A stretch of DNA of 64,000 nucleotides from Pyxidicoccus caerfyrddinensis (GTDB lineage: Bacteria; Myxococcota; Myxococcia; Myxococcales; Myxococcaceae), in contig NZ_JAAIYA010000003.1 in the NCBI RefSeq assembly GCF_010894405.1, positions 496,001 through 560,000 of the forward strand, written 5' to 3'. This document shows, one piece after another, positions 32,236-43,317 of this stretch. Positions within the stretch are counted from its first letter, which is position 1. Each line of letters begins with the position of its first letter. A model generated the notes under the pieces. It was not told the DNA's origin. It searched no databases and saw only the letters and a program-made list of their open reading frames with translations. Made by a program: the position numbers and the translations under genes.

Positions 32236-34815
32236 CTACCCCTGGCCCGAGTCCCGGGGCAGCCGCAGCACGAAGCGGGTGCCGGGGCCCTCGGGCGGGT
32301 CCTCCACCGAGAGGTCGCCGCCGTGGGCTCGGGCAATCTGCCGGGAGATGTAGAGCCCCAGGCCCAGGCTGGCGCGGGCGTGCTCACCGGTGGCTCGCTC
32401 GAAGCGCTCGAAGATGCGCGCCTGCGCCTCGCGGGGGATGCCGGGGCCCCAGTCGCGCACGACGATGACGGCCGTCCCGCCGTCGGGCTCGACGGACAGC
32501 TCCACCGGCTGGCCGGACGCGTACTTCATCGCGTTGGACAGGAGGTTCGTCAGCACCTGCTCCAGCCGGAGCCGGTCCACCCGGGCCCGCACCGGCGTGT
32601 CCGTGTGGACGACGGGCGCGCAGCCCGCGGCGGCCAGCGCGTCCTCCATGCGCGCCACCAGCCGGTGCGCCAGCGCGGACAGGTCCACCTCCTCGCGCTC
32701 CAGCTCCAGGCGCCCGGTGCTGATGCGCGCCACGTCGAACAGGTGGGTGACCAGGTGGCTCAGCCGCTCCGCCTGCCGCCGCGCGCCGTCCAGCCCCTGC
32801 TTCAGCCGCTCCGGCGGAATCGGCGTGTCGCGCTCCGTCGCGCGCTGGAGCGAGGCGAGCTGCAGCAGCAGCGCGGACAGCGGCGTGCGCAGCTCGTGTG
32901 TGGCGATGGCCACGAACTCGTCGCGCGCCGCCACCGCCCCCTCCGCCTCGCGGTACAGCCACGCGTTGTCCACCGCGAGCGCCGCGCGCGACGCCACGTC
33001 CTCCATGAAGCCGAGGTCCCTGGCGCAATAGCGTCGGGACGTGCTCTGCGAGACGACGCTCACCACGCCGAGCGTCCGCCCGCGCGCCACCAGCGGGACG
33101 AACATCGCCGAGCGCGGGTGCAGCGACTCCATGTGCCGGCGGTGCTCGGGCGACACGGCGAGGGCGTCCAGCCACGCCGGGTCCAGGTCCGACGCCAGCT
33201 CCGGCTGCCCCGACTCCAGGACGCGGCGCAGCGGCGTGCGCAGGCCGGGCGGAGGAGGGAAGCGCAGCGACTTCTCCAGCATGAGCTGCGTCTGTGAGTC
33301 ACGGGAGCGCGCCTCCACGCGCTCCAGCCGCTCGCCGTCCGGGGTGAGGATGTCCACCGTGCAGTAGTCCGCCAGCTGCTCCACCAGCACCTCCGCCACG
33401 GTGCGCAGCGTGGTGCGCCAGTCGAGCGAGCTGGACAGGCGCGCGGTGGCGTCCGCGAGGAAGCGCAGCCGCTCCTCCTCGCGCTTCTCTTCCGTCACCT
33501 CCCGCACCGTGGCGCCCACGCCCAGCGGCTCACCGTCCACGCACACCGGGAAGTAGGTGGTCAGGTAGTGACGGGGCTCGCCGGGGCGCGGGTCCATCAT
33601 CAGCTGGTCCACCACCGGCGCGCCCGTGCGCAGCACCTGCCGCAGCAGCGGCATCAGGGCCTCCGCGCCGGCGCCCAGCACCTCCGTCGGGAGGCGGCCC
33701 CGGTGCGCCTCCGACGGCACGCCGTTGATGTCGGCCAGCGCCGTGTTGACGCGGACGTAGCGCAGCTCCCGGTCCACGAAGGCCATGCCCACGGGCGAGG
33801 CGGCGAGGAGGGACTCCAGCTGCGCCAGCGACGCGTCGCGCTCCCGCAGCGCCTCCTTCGCCTCGCGGTACAGCCGCGCGCTGTCCACCGCGAGCGCCGC
33901 GCGGCGGGCGAACTCCTCCGCGTACGCGAGGTCCCTCGGCGTGTAGCGGCGCGCGAGCGAGGTGGAGATGAGGGTGATGAGGCCGAAGCGGCGCTCGCCC
34001 CGCGCCAGCGGGAGCGCGAGCATGGAGCGCGGCGCCAGCTCCTCCATCATCCTCAAGTGGTCCGGGCTGCGCGCGTGGCGCTCCAGCCACTCCGGGGTGA
34101 TGTCCGGCACCAGCAGGGAGCGCCCCTCGGCGATGGCCCGCGCCATCACCGTGTCCGCGTCCAGCCGCCCCGGGTAGGGCAGCGCGCGATTCAACAGCGC
34201 CTGGCGCGCCGGGTCCCTGGCGAAGAGGGCGAGCCGGTGCAGGGTGCCGTCCCCGGCCAGCACGTCCACCAGGCAGTAGTCCGCCCACTCGTGCGTGGCC
34301 AGGCGCGCCACCGCCTTGAGCGTCGGCTCCCACTCCAGGGACTCCGCGAGCAGGCGGCTGGCCCCGGAGAGGAAGGCCTCCGCGCGCTCGGCCACCTTGC
34401 GCTCGGTGATGTCCACGTTGACGGCCACCGCGCCCAGCAGGCTGCCGTCCGCGGCGTACAGCGGCGTGGCCGAGTTGAGGATGGTGCGCCGCGCGCCGTC
34501 GAAGGCGACGATGTCCACCTCCTGGTTGAGCACCGTCTCCCCGTCGCGCAGCGCGCGCGCCAGGCCCCACTCGTGCGCCTCCAGCCGCCGTCCGGTGTCC
34601 GGCCACCAGCCGGCGTACTCGCCATACCGGGAGGGGTCCTCCACCAGGGGCCTCTGTCCCCCCCAGATGGCCTCCGCCACCGCGTTCGTCTCCAGCAGCC
34701 GCCCCTGCGCGTCGGCGATGAAGACGCCCACCGGCAACAACCGCAGCACGGCGCGCAGCCGCTCCCGCTCGGCGAAAGGCACGGCCTCGGTGGCGGAGGA
34801 CGGAAGCTCGGTCAT
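32236..34815 (-). CDS. Hybrid-sensing histidine kinase: PAS-GAF-PAS-GAF-HisKA-HATPase
   Basis: This 859-residue soluble kinase has PAS1 (about 17-135), GAF1 (about 145-300), PAS2 (about 325-440), GAF2 (about 450-605), a HisKA domain with phosphoacceptor His640 (IATHELRTPLSAL), and an HATPase domain with the N-box NLLSNAMKYAS, DWGPGI and the G2 loop LGLGLYISRQIARAHGG. All catalytic boxes are intact, unlike the kinase at 37719-39197. There are no membrane helices, so it senses an intracellular signal or a partner through the PAS/GAF modules. No response regulator is adjacent; partner unknown. The ATG at 34815 lacks a clear ribosome site. Confidence 0.93.
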   Translation of the reverse strand: MTELPSSATEAVPFAERERLRAVLRLLPVGVFIADAQGRLLETNAVAEAIWGGQRPLVEDPSRYGEYAGWWPDTGRRLEAHEWGLARALRDGETVLNQEVDIVAFDGARRTILNSATPLYAADGSLLGAVAVNVDITERKVAERAEAFLSGASRLLAESLEWEPTLKAVARLATHEWADYCLVDVLAGDGTLHRLALFARDPARQALLNRALPYPGRLDADTVMARAIAEGRSLLVPDITPEWLERHARSPDHLRMMEELAPRSMLALPLARGERRFGLITLISTSLARRYTPRDLAYAEEFARRAALAVDSARLYREAKEALRERDASLAQLESLLAASPVGMAFVDRELRYVRVNTALADINGVPSEAHRGRLPTEVLGAGAEALMPLLRQVLRTGAPVVDQLMMDPRPGEPRHYLTTYFPVCVDGEPLGVGATVREVTEEKREEERLRFLADATARLSSSLDWRTTLRTVAEVLVEQLADYCTVDILTPDGERLERVEARSRDSQTQLMLEKSLRFPPPPGLRTPLRRVLESGQPELASDLDPAWLDALAVSPEHRRHMESLHPRSAMFVPLVARGRTLGVVSVVSQSTSRRYCARDLGFMEDVASRAALAVDNAWLYREAEGAVAARDEFVAIATHELRTPLSALLLQLASLQRATERDTPIPPERLKQGLDGARRQAERLSHLVTHLFDVARISTGRLELEREEVDLSALAHRLVARMEDALAAAGCAPVVHTDTPVRARVDRLRLEQVLTNLLSNAMKYASGQPVELSVEPDGGTAVIVVRDWGPGIPREAQARIFERFERATGEHARASLGLGLYISRQIARAHGGDLSVEDPPEGPGTRFVLRLPRDSGQG

Positions 34816-35025
34816 GCGAAGGGTGGGTGGGGGGCGCCCCGGACACCTACCTTGGGTCCGCCGTCCCGGGCTGACAACCCAGGCCTGCTCGCAACGTCGG
34901 CGGCTGGATTTGCACTTCTAGCCAGGAAATCAGTGTGTTGTCGGACGGGGCGGACTTGATTCCGGGACGGGGGCGGGGCGTCATCTGGCCCCTTTCACGA
35001 ACTGACTTCGGGAGCCGGTGGGCTG

Positions 35026-35874
35026 ATGGCGATTGCGTGTGTAGTGCTGGACTTCGATGGGACCTTCACCGACGTGGCGGCGGAGAGCGCGCCGTTCCTG
35101 CGTCACTTCCGCGACGGCCTGGCGCGGGTGGTGGGGCAGCAGCTGGAGGTGGCGTGGGAGGAGGAGGTCTCCGCGCTGAAGGCGGGGGCGGACTCGCTGG
35201 GCTGGGAGCTGGGCGGCAGGGTGGTGGCGCCGGCCACGGCGGACCCGTACCTGATGGCGACGTGCGCGGCGCACCGGCTGCTGCAGCGCTTTGGCACGGG
35301 CGCGGACGAGGCGATGCGCTCGGAGGCGGTGCAGGGGCTGTACCGCGAGGCGTACGCGTACTCGGCCACGGCCTTCAAGCCGGAGGCGAAGGAGGTGCTG
35401 GAGGCGCTGCTGGCCACGGGCCTGCCGGTGACGGTGGTGACGAACGCGCACACGGACCTGGTGGAGAAGAAGCTGGACCAGCTCGCGCCCAAGGGGCGGG
35501 AGCGGCTGCAGGTGTCCGGGGACGCGCGCAAGTTCCTGCTGGACCCGCCGGACGCGCCCGACGCGCGCTTCGACTCGGTGCCGGAGACGCAGGTGATGGA
35601 CGGGGCGCTGCGCCGGCCCATCTACCTGCGCCGCGGCCGCTACTTCCAGGCGCTCAAGCGCGTCTGGGACTCCACGGGCACGCGGCCCGAGGAGACGCTG
35701 GTGGCCGGCGACATCTACGAGCTGGACCTCGCGCTGCCGGCCGCGTTGGGCGCGCACGTGCAGCTGGTGGCCCGCGACAACGTGCTGCCCTACGAGCTGA
35801 AGGCGGTGCACGCGCTCGGCATCCGCGGCGGCGTGGACCGCAGCCTGCGCGCCCTGCTGCCGCGCCTGCGCTGA
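35026..35874 (+). CDS. HAD-superfamily hydrolase
   Basis: The 282-residue protein has HAD motif I (VVLDFDGTFTD), motif II (TVVTNAHT), a Lys candidate in motif III (within SGDARKFLLDP) and motif IV (LVAGDIYELDLALP). A helical cap (about 20-130) lies between motifs I and II, as in the C1 cap class of phosphatases. Substrate unknown; typical reactions are removal of phosphate from small phosphorylated molecules. GGAG lies before the ATG at 35026. It converges with atpA and ends 101 bases before it, with a double hairpin between. Confidence 0.85.
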   Translation: MAIACVVLDFDGTFTDVAAESAPFLRHFRDGLARVVGQQLEVAWEEEVSALKAGADSLGWELGGRVVAPATADPYLMATCAAHRLLQRFGTGADEAMRSEAVQGLYREAYAYSATAFKPEAKEVLEALLATGLPVTVVTNAHTDLVEKKLDQLAPKGRERLQVSGDARKFLLDPPDAPDARFDSVPETQVMDGALRRPIYLRRGRYFQALKRVWDSTGTRPEETLVAGDIYELDLALPAALGAHVQLVARDNVLPYELKAVHALGIRGGVDRSLRALLPRLR

Positions 35875-35881
35875 CGCCGGA

Positions 35882-35955
35882 AGCACGAAGCCCCGCGTCC
35901 CGGTGAAGGGAGCGGGGCTTCTGTGCTGGCGGGGCCCCCTCTCGAAGAGGGCCCC
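35882..35955. terminator. Double hairpin between the HAD gene and atpA
   Basis: AGCAC plus GAAGCCCCGC (35882-35896) pair with GCGGGGCTTC plus GTGCT (35912-35927, one bulged base). A second stem follows at 35931-35955 (CCCTCT/AGAGGG flanked by GGGG/CCCC). They lie between convergent stops and could end transcription from both sides. Confidence 0.7.
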
Positions 35956-35975
35956 ACCGGAGCAACGGGGACGCC

Positions 35976-37523
<1,548 letters not shown>

Positions 37524-37718
37524 GGGCGTTTCGCGTCCTTGCACTGGGCGGCCAACTGGGGGACGGCCGCGTAAAGCTGGAAGTGGGGGCCCCTTACCAT
37601 GCACACCCCCCCGCTGCAATGCGCACGGCATGCCAGCGCGTGCGGGGGATGATGGCCCCGGTAAGGGCCAGTCGGCCCGGGCCTGGAAGCAGGGAGGGCG
37701 GGCAGGGGCGCTGCCGCC

Positions 37719-39197
37719 TCAGGGGCTGGCGGCCTCGCGGGGAAGCCAGACGATGAAGCGCACCCCGCCGCCGGTGCGGGACTCCACGGTGAGCCGGCCG
37801 CCATGGGCGAGGGCGATCTGCCGGGCGATGTAGAGCCCCAGCCCCAGCCCATCCGGGCTCGCGGCGCGGCCCCGGCGGAAGGGCTCGAAGAGGGCGGCGT
37901 GCTCCTCGGCGGGCACCACCAGCCCGTCGTTGTGGACGGCGAGGGTGACGCCTCCCACCGTGCCGGACAGCCGCAGCAGCACGGGGGCGTCCTCGGGGCC
38001 GTGCTGGAGGACACTCCCCAGCAGGTTGTCCGTGAGCTGCGCCAGCCGGGGCGCGTCCCAGCGACCGCGCAAATCCCCGTCGGACTCCAGCTGGATGGTG
38101 CGCCCGGGGTGCGCCAGCCGGCGCTCCTCCACCACCCGCTCCACCACCAGGTCCAGCACGCCGGGCTCCGGCCGCACCACCAGCCCGCCGGCCAGCCGCT
38201 CCCGGGTGAAGTCGAGCAGCTCGTGGATCATCCGCTCCATGCGCCGGGCGGCCTGGGCCATGTGGCCCACCAGCCGGCGCTGGGGCTCCTCCAGCCCGCC
38301 CAGGCGCTGCAGCGCACCGGTGCCCAGCTGGATGGACTGCAAGGGCGTGCGCAGGTCCGTGCCGATGACGCCCAAGAGCTGGTCCCGGAAGTGCTCCGTG
38401 CGGGCGACGCGCTCCTCCGAGGCCTTGCGGCTGCTGATGTCCCAGAGGGCCACCAGCCGCGCCGGTTGGCCCTCCCACGTCACGTCACGCGCCAGCACCT
38501 CCAGGGGGATGCGCTGGCCGTCGACGCGCACGCACACGACTTCGTATGGCGTCTCCACCCCGCGGCTCATCGCCCCGAGCACCGTCTGGCGGAACTCCGG
38601 CGCCACCCACTCGGCCAGGTTGCGGCCCCGCATCTGCGAGGGCGAGGTGAGCCCCAGCAGCGTCGCCACCGCGCGGTTGGCCTCGACCACCTTGCCGTCG
38701 ATGTGCAGGAAGTGCCCGTCGCACGCCACGTCCGCGAGGCTGCGCATGTGGGCCTCGCGCTCGCGCAGCCGCTGCTCCTCGCGCACGCGCTCCGTCTCGT
38801 CGCGCACCCACAGCACCACACCCGCCAGCGCGCCGCCATTCAGCGCGGGCGACGTGCCCACCCTCAAGTGCCGCTCTCCGGCCGAGGCCGCCAGCGCGCC
38901 GTACACCGGCGCCTCCGTCACATCCTCGCCCGCCAGCGCGCGGGCCAGCAGCGGAAACAGCGCGGGCGCCACCTGGGGCCACAGCTCAGGGAGCGGACGG
39001 CCCACGTGCGCGCGGGGCTCCTGGCCTGACAGCGCCGCCATTGCCGCGTTCACCCAGAGCGGCCTGAGCTCCCTGTCCAGGAGGGCCACGCCACAACCCG
39101 CCGCGTTGAGGAACGCGCCAAGGAAGGGCCTCGACTCCTCGGGCGCGGCCGACGAAGGCGCGCCATCAGGGAGCCGGTGGAGCAGGGACTGCGGCAT
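37719..39197 (-). CDS. PAS-PAS histidine kinase-like protein lacking the phosphoacceptor His
   Basis: This 492-residue cytoplasmic protein has two PAS domains (about 25-145 and 150-265), a dimerisation domain and an HATPase domain. The H-box reads LLGVIGTDLRTPLQS: the phosphorylated His is Thr280. The N-box reads NLLGSVLQHG, with the Mg-binding Asn replaced by Ser395. The G1 region (VHNDGLVVP) has lost the Asp and second Gly, although an Asn variant of this box occurs in some kinase subfamilies. The G2 loop GLGLGLYIARQ is intact. It therefore may bind ATP weakly but should not autophosphorylate on His. It sits between atpH and atpA, on the same strand. Confidence 0.9.
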   Translation of the reverse strand: MPQSLLHRLPDGAPSSAAPEESRPFLGAFLNAAGCGVALLDRELRPLWVNAAMAALSGQEPRAHVGRPLPELWPQVAPALFPLLARALAGEDVTEAPVYGALAASAGERHLRVGTSPALNGGALAGVVLWVRDETERVREEQRLREREAHMRSLADVACDGHFLHIDGKVVEANRAVATLLGLTSPSQMRGRNLAEWVAPEFRQTVLGAMSRGVETPYEVVCVRVDGQRIPLEVLARDVTWEGQPARLVALWDISSRKASEERVARTEHFRDQLLGVIGTDLRTPLQSIQLGTGALQRLGGLEEPQRRLVGHMAQAARRMERMIHELLDFTRERLAGGLVVRPEPGVLDLVVERVVEERRLAHPGRTIQLESDGDLRGRWDAPRLAQLTDNLLGSVLQHGPEDAPVLLRLSGTVGGVTLAVHNDGLVVPAEEHAALFEPFRRGRAASPDGLGLGLYIARQIALAHGGRLTVESRTGGGVRFIVWLPREAASP

Positions 39198-39317
39198 GTT
39201 CAGGTCGTCCGGATAACGCGGGCTTGTCCCGCGTCATGCCGAGTATACCCCTTCCCAGGGCCCGCTGGAAATACCGGTTTACCCTGGACTGCGGGACGAG
39301 AAGACGACCTGGACAGT

Positions 39318-39338
39318 TGGCTGCCGGACGGGCAGCCA
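39318..39338 (-). terminator. Hairpin downstream of atpH
   Basis: TGGCTGCC (39318-39325) and GGCAGCCA (39331-39338) form an 8-bp stem with a 5-base loop, four bases beyond the atpH stop on the minus strand. No T-run follows, so transcription may continue into the kinase-like gene. Confidence 0.45.
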
Positions 39339-39342
39339 GACG

Positions 39343-39891
39343 TCAGTGCTCCTTGAGCTCGCGGCGCATCTGCTCCAGCTGGGTGCGGAGGCTGCCGTCA
39401 TACAAGGTGCTGCCGACCTGCGCGGACACGCCACCCAGGAGGGAGGGGTCCACGCGCGTCTCCAGGATGACGTTGCGCTGGGTGAGCTGCTGCAGCTGCT
39501 GCTGGATGCGGGCGAGGGCGTCGGGCTGCAGCGGGGCGGCGGTGGTGACCTGGCCCCGGATGCGGCCGGCACGGGCATCCGCCATGTCGCCGAACAGGCG
39601 GGCGATGTCCGTGAGGTAGCCGAGGCGGCTGCGGTCCACCAGCAGGCGCAGGGTGCTGGCCAGGATGGGGTCCGCCCCACCGGGGAGGGCCTTCATCACG
39701 CCCTCCACCACCTGGGTGCGCTGGCTGCGGGAGTAGGCGGGGTTGAGGAGCACATCCGTCAGCTCCGGGCTCTTCGCGAACACCTGGGCGAAGGCGGTGA
39801 GCTGCTCGGCGATGGCGTCGGTACGGCCCGCCTCCGAGGCAACATCGAGGAGCGCACGGGCGTAGCGGCGGGCGATGGAGACATTCACCAT
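39343..39891 (-). CDS. atpH: ATP synthase F1 subunit delta
   Basis: The 182-residue protein matches the delta/OSCP subunit: N-terminal [15 protein letters not shown], a helical bundle with [19 protein letters not shown], and the C-terminal [28 protein letters not shown] ending in a basic helix. It forms part of the peripheral stalk that links F1 to Fo. The ATG at 39891 matches the family start although no ribosome site is visible; the frame extends for nearly 2.6 kb upstream as antisense to the Hsp70 gene and is not coding there. atpA lies 1.8 kb downstream on the same strand beyond the kinase-like gene. An atpF gene is not in the window. Confidence 0.96.
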   Translation of the reverse strand: MVNVSIARRYARALLDVASEAGRTDAIAEQLTAFAQVFAKSPELTDVLLNPAYSRSQRTQVVEGVMKALPGGADPILASTLRLLVDRSRLGYLTDIARLFGDMADARAGRIRGQVTTAAPLQPDALARIQQQLQQLTQRNVILETRVDPSLLGGVSAQVGSTLYDGSLRTQLEQMRRELKEH

Positions 39892-40101
39892 GACGGGGGC
39901 GCCCTTAGCATGGTGCCTGGCCCCGAGCAACGGCCGTGGCGGCCGCGGGCAACGGCCGTGGCGGCCCCGGCGCCCGCCCTTTCCCTGACAGGACGGACGG
40001 CCTGGAGGGCGGGGAGGCGTCGGGTACACCGGGGGTATGGGGAAATAGGGGACTTGGCGAGGTGGCCGGAAGGCCCGTACCGTGGTGTCCTGACCGCCCC
40101 C

Positions 40102-41928
40102 ATGCACGACCCCGTCATCGGCATCGACCTGGGTACCACCAACAGCGCCGTGGCGACCGTCGAGGACGGCCGCGCGCGCCTCATCCCCTCGCGCGCTGGT
40201 GGCCGGCTGACGCCCTCCGTGGTGGGAATCACGAAATCCGGCGAGCGCATGGTGGGCCACGCCGCGCAGGCGCTCGGGGAGGAACATCCCGACGCCGTGG
40301 TGTGGGCCACCAAGCGCTTCCTGGGGCGGCGCTACACGCCGGAGCTGGTGCAGCAGGCGAAGGCGACGGTGCCCTATCCGCTGGTGGCGGGGCCGTCGGG
40401 CGACGTGCGCGTGAAGCTGGGCGGGCGGGTGATGCCCGTCACCCAGGTGTCCGCGATGATTCTGGGCGAGCTGGCGCTGGACGCGCAGGCGCACTTCGGA
40501 CGTCCCGTCTCCAAGTGCGTGATTACGGTGCCCGCCAACTTCGACGACAACCAGCGCCAGGCCACGCGCGAGGCGGCGACGATTGCCGGGCTGGACGTGG
40601 TGCGGCTGGTGAACGAGCCCACCGCGGCGGCGCTGGCCTACGGCCTGTCGCGCGGCTTCGAGGGCAACGCGCTCGTGTTCGACCTGGGCGGCGGCACCTT
40701 CGACGTTTCGATTCTGGAGGTGAAGGCCGGCGTCTTCGAGGTGCGCGCCACCGGTGGAGACCCGAGGCTGGGCGGCGAGGACTTCGATCAGCGCATCGTC
40801 CAATGGCTGCTGGCGCAGGTGGACGATGAGATGCGGCACCTGGTGTCGCAGGACGCGCAGAGCCTGCGCCGCCTGAAGGTGGCCGCCGAGGCCGCCAAGC
40901 GCACCCTCACCGAGGCGGACGAGGCCACCGTCTCCGTGGCCGGGCTGGGCGACCACGCCACCAGCGGCCGGCGGCTGACGGAGCTGGAGACGGTGCTGAC
41001 GCGCTCCTTCTTCGAGACGCTGTCCGAGCCGCTGTCGCGCCGCTGCCTGGAGGTGTGCCAGGGGGTGATGCGCGAGGCGAAGATGGACCCGCGCTCGGTG
41101 GACGTGGTGCTGCTGGTGGGCGGCATGACGCGCGTGCCGCTGATTCGGCGGCTGGTGGCGGACTTCTTCGGCCGCGCGCCGTCCACCGACGTGCACCCGG
41201 ACGAGGCCGTCGCCCTGGGCGCGGCGGTGCAGGCGGACGAATTGCTGCGCCAGTCCGGACAGGCGCTGCTGTTGGACGTGGCCAGCCAGAGCCTGGGCGT
41301 GGGCGTGCTGGGCGGGCGCGTGAAGCGGCTCATCGCGAAGAACACCGGCGTGCCGGTGGTGGCGCGCGACATCTTCTTCCCCGGGACTGCCGGCCAGAAC
41401 GAGGCGCGCATCCCCGTGTACCAGGGGGAGAGCGACTTCCAGGATGAGAACCACAAGCTGGGCGAGGTGGTGCTGAAGAACCTGCACGTGGCCGCGCGCG
41501 GCGACGTGCCGCTGGAAGTCGTCTTCGAGCTGTCCAGCGAGGGCATCCTCGCGGTGAAGGCCACGGACCTGACCACCGGCAACATGGAGCTGGTGCGCCT
41601 GGAGGCGCGGCCGGGCATGCCGCAGGGCGAGGCGGAGAAGCTGGGCGCGGAGCAGGCCCACTACGCGCAGAGCCAGGGCGTGATGGACGCGAAGCGTGCG
41701 GAGGAGCTGTTCCGCAAGCTGCTGGAGCGCGGCGACAAGCTGGCGCGGATGCTCCAGAAGAGCGCGCAGGAGAACCCCAGCCCCGAGGCCCAGGCCGCCG
41801 TGGGCACCGTGCAGCAGCTGCTGGACGGCGGGCGCAGCGCGCTCGAGAGCCGGGATGCCGCGCAGTGCGCCTCGATTGCAAGGCAGCTCACGCAACTGCT
41901 GTCTGGCCGGCAGGAGCCCCGCGCCTGA
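40102..41928 (+). CDS. Hsp70-family chaperone
   Basis: The 608-residue protein is a full Hsp70: ATPase domain with [13 protein letters not shown] near residue 5, the second signature [14 protein letters not shown] near 190, and the third [17 protein letters not shown] near 335, followed by a substrate domain and a shortened helical lid ending LSGRQEPRA. It is a DnaK relative of the non-housekeeping type; the partner DnaJ and GrpE genes are not nearby. The usual acidic C-terminal tail is missing. The ATG at 40102 begins the conserved domain; no strong ribosome site is seen. It lies 70 bases upstream of a receiver/PilZ gene, with which it may be cotranscribed. Confidence 0.95.
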   Translation: MHDPVIGIDLGTTNSAVATVEDGRARLIPSRAGGRLTPSVVGITKSGERMVGHAAQALGEEHPDAVVWATKRFLGRRYTPELVQQAKATVPYPLVAGPSGDVRVKLGGRVMPVTQVSAMILGELALDAQAHFGRPVSKCVITVPANFDDNQRQATREAATIAGLDVVRLVNEPTAAALAYGLSRGFEGNALVFDLGGGTFDVSILEVKAGVFEVRATGGDPRLGGEDFDQRIVQWLLAQVDDEMRHLVSQDAQSLRRLKVAAEAAKRTLTEADEATVSVAGLGDHATSGRRLTELETVLTRSFFETLSEPLSRRCLEVCQGVMREAKMDPRSVDVVLLVGGMTRVPLIRRLVADFFGRAPSTDVHPDEAVALGAAVQADELLRQSGQALLLDVASQSLGVGVLGGRVKRLIAKNTGVPVVARDIFFPGTAGQNEARIPVYQGESDFQDENHKLGEVVLKNLHVAARGDVPLEVVFELSSEGILAVKATDLTTGNMELVRLEARPGMPQGEAEKLGAEQAHYAQSQGVMDAKRAEELFRKLLERGDKLARMLQKSAQENPSPEAQAAVGTVQQLLDGGRSALESRDAAQCASIARQLTQLLSGRQEPRA

Positions 41929-41998
41929 GCGTCCAGACTCGAACGCTGGCCCGCCGGGCCCGTGGTTGTCCCTTCTCTTCCTTCCTATCCGTGAGCCC

Positions 41999-43162
41999 AT
42001 GACCGTCCCCCCCTCCGCCGCGCGCGACACCGTGTTCGTGGTGGACGACTCCCGTACCGCCCGGGAGGTGGTGCGCCTGCACCTGGCGCGGCTGGGCTGC
42101 GAGGCCGTGGCGATGGAGGGCGGTGAGGCGTGTCTCGCGGAGCTGGCGCGGCGCGCGCCCGCGCTCATCCTCCTGGATTTGCGCATGGAGCGCATGCAGG
42201 GCGACGAGGTGTGCCGCCTCGTGAAGGCGCACCCGGCGGGCCGCAACGTGCCCGTCATCATGTTCACCTCCGCGGGCGAGCCGCATGAGGTGATGCACTG
42301 CTGGCGCGCGGGCGCGGACGACTTCTTGCCCAAGCCCGTGGCGCTGGAGGCGCTGGAGGCGAAGCTGGCCGCGGTGCGCTCGGCGCGCGAGCGGGCGCAG
42401 GGGGCGCCTCGTGGGCGCCGCGTGCTGCTGGTGGAGGGCGGGCGCTTCCTGCACACCTTCCTGGGCGGCGCGCTGGAGCAGGAGGGCCTGCACGTGCTCT
42501 ACGCGCGCGACGCCGAGGACGCCGCGCGCCTGGCCGCGCTGCACGGCGCGCAACTGGATGGCTTCGTGGTGGACGTATCCCGCACGCCCCGCGAGGCGCT
42601 GGGGCTGGCCACGAGGCTGCGCGAGGTGCACGCGCGCAAGCCGCTGGTGCTGCTGTCGCGCGCGGAGGAGTCCGCCGAGGTGCTCACCCGGGCCCAGGCG
42701 GTGTCGGGCGCGCCGCTGTTGGAGAAGCGCCACCTGGGCGCGGACGAATTGCTGGGCAAGGTGCTGGGGCGGCTGGTGCCGGGGCTCGTCCCGCTGCGCG
42801 CCGCGGAGCGCGTGCCCTTCTTCACCGTGGTGGAGTTCTCCACGGCGGGCGGCGCGGCCATGTCCGGCTTCAGCCACGACGCGAGCCCGGAGGCCCTCTT
42901 CGTGCGCACCCTCACCCCCGCGCGCGAGGGTGCCCGGCTGTCGTTGAAGGTCCTGCTCGCCGGCCAGCGCACGCCCTGCACCGCCGAGGCGACGGTGGCC
43001 TGGGCCAACCCGCCGCACCCCCAGGGCGCCTTCCGCGCCCCCGCCGGCATGGGCCTGCGCCTGGAGCGCATGGATTCGTCACTCACCCAGCAGTTCGTCC
43101 GCTTCGTGCCGCGGACCCTCGGTTTTCCGCTCTCGGGTTCCCCGCGCGTCTCAGGTTTCTGA
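41999..43162 (+). CDS. Dual-receiver PilZ-like protein
   Basis: The 387-residue protein has a competent N-terminal receiver (VVDDSRT, LLDLRM, the Lys in LPKPV), a second receiver-like domain whose acidic pocket is degenerate (VEGG instead of an acidic pair, with an Asp in VVDVSRT), and a C-terminal PilZ-like domain (RVPFFTVVEFSTAGGAAMSG). The PilZ c-di-GMP motifs are weak: the basic motif before it is not a proper RxxxR, and the DxSxxG-type motif reads DASPEAL. Phosphorylation of the first receiver may alter the others. Myxobacteria use such proteins in motility and polarity signalling. Start chosen at 41999 because the receiver begins there. Confidence 0.85.
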   Translation: MTVPPSAARDTVFVVDDSRTAREVVRLHLARLGCEAVAMEGGEACLAELARRAPALILLDLRMERMQGDEVCRLVKAHPAGRNVPVIMFTSAGEPHEVMHCWRAGADDFLPKPVALEALEAKLAAVRSARERAQGAPRGRRVLLVEGGRFLHTFLGGALEQEGLHVLYARDAEDAARLAALHGAQLDGFVVDVSRTPREALGLATRLREVHARKPLVLLSRAEESAEVLTRAQAVSGAPLLEKRHLGADELLGKVLGRLVPGLVPLRAAERVPFFTVVEFSTAGGAAMSGFSHDASPEALFVRTLTPAREGARLSLKVLLAGQRTPCTAEATVAWANPPHPQGAFRAPAGMGLRLERMDSSLTQQFVRFVPRTLGFPLSGSPRVSGF

Positions 43163-43317
43163 GAGGCCCCCTCTCTCGCAAACCCCTGGAAACCCCGGGC
43201 CCTGGGTCGCTGCGCGCCCTGGCATGGGCGTGGCAATGCGTGCGGCGGCCGCTGGTGCAGGTGTTGGACGCGAGGTCCGCGCCGCCAGTGGGGCCAATGA
43301 TGAAGCGGGAGGGTTCG

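Noticed and set aside
34816..35025. Sigma-70 or sigma-54 promoter motifs in the divergent region
   Set aside because: Loose TTGATT-like and GG/GC-type matches occur but none has the right spacing and partner element; GC-rich promoters are poorly conserved, so I report none.
39343..42456. Long minus frame upstream of atpH
   Set aside because: Only the last 182 codons match ATP synthase delta. The rest is antisense to the Hsp70 and receiver genes.
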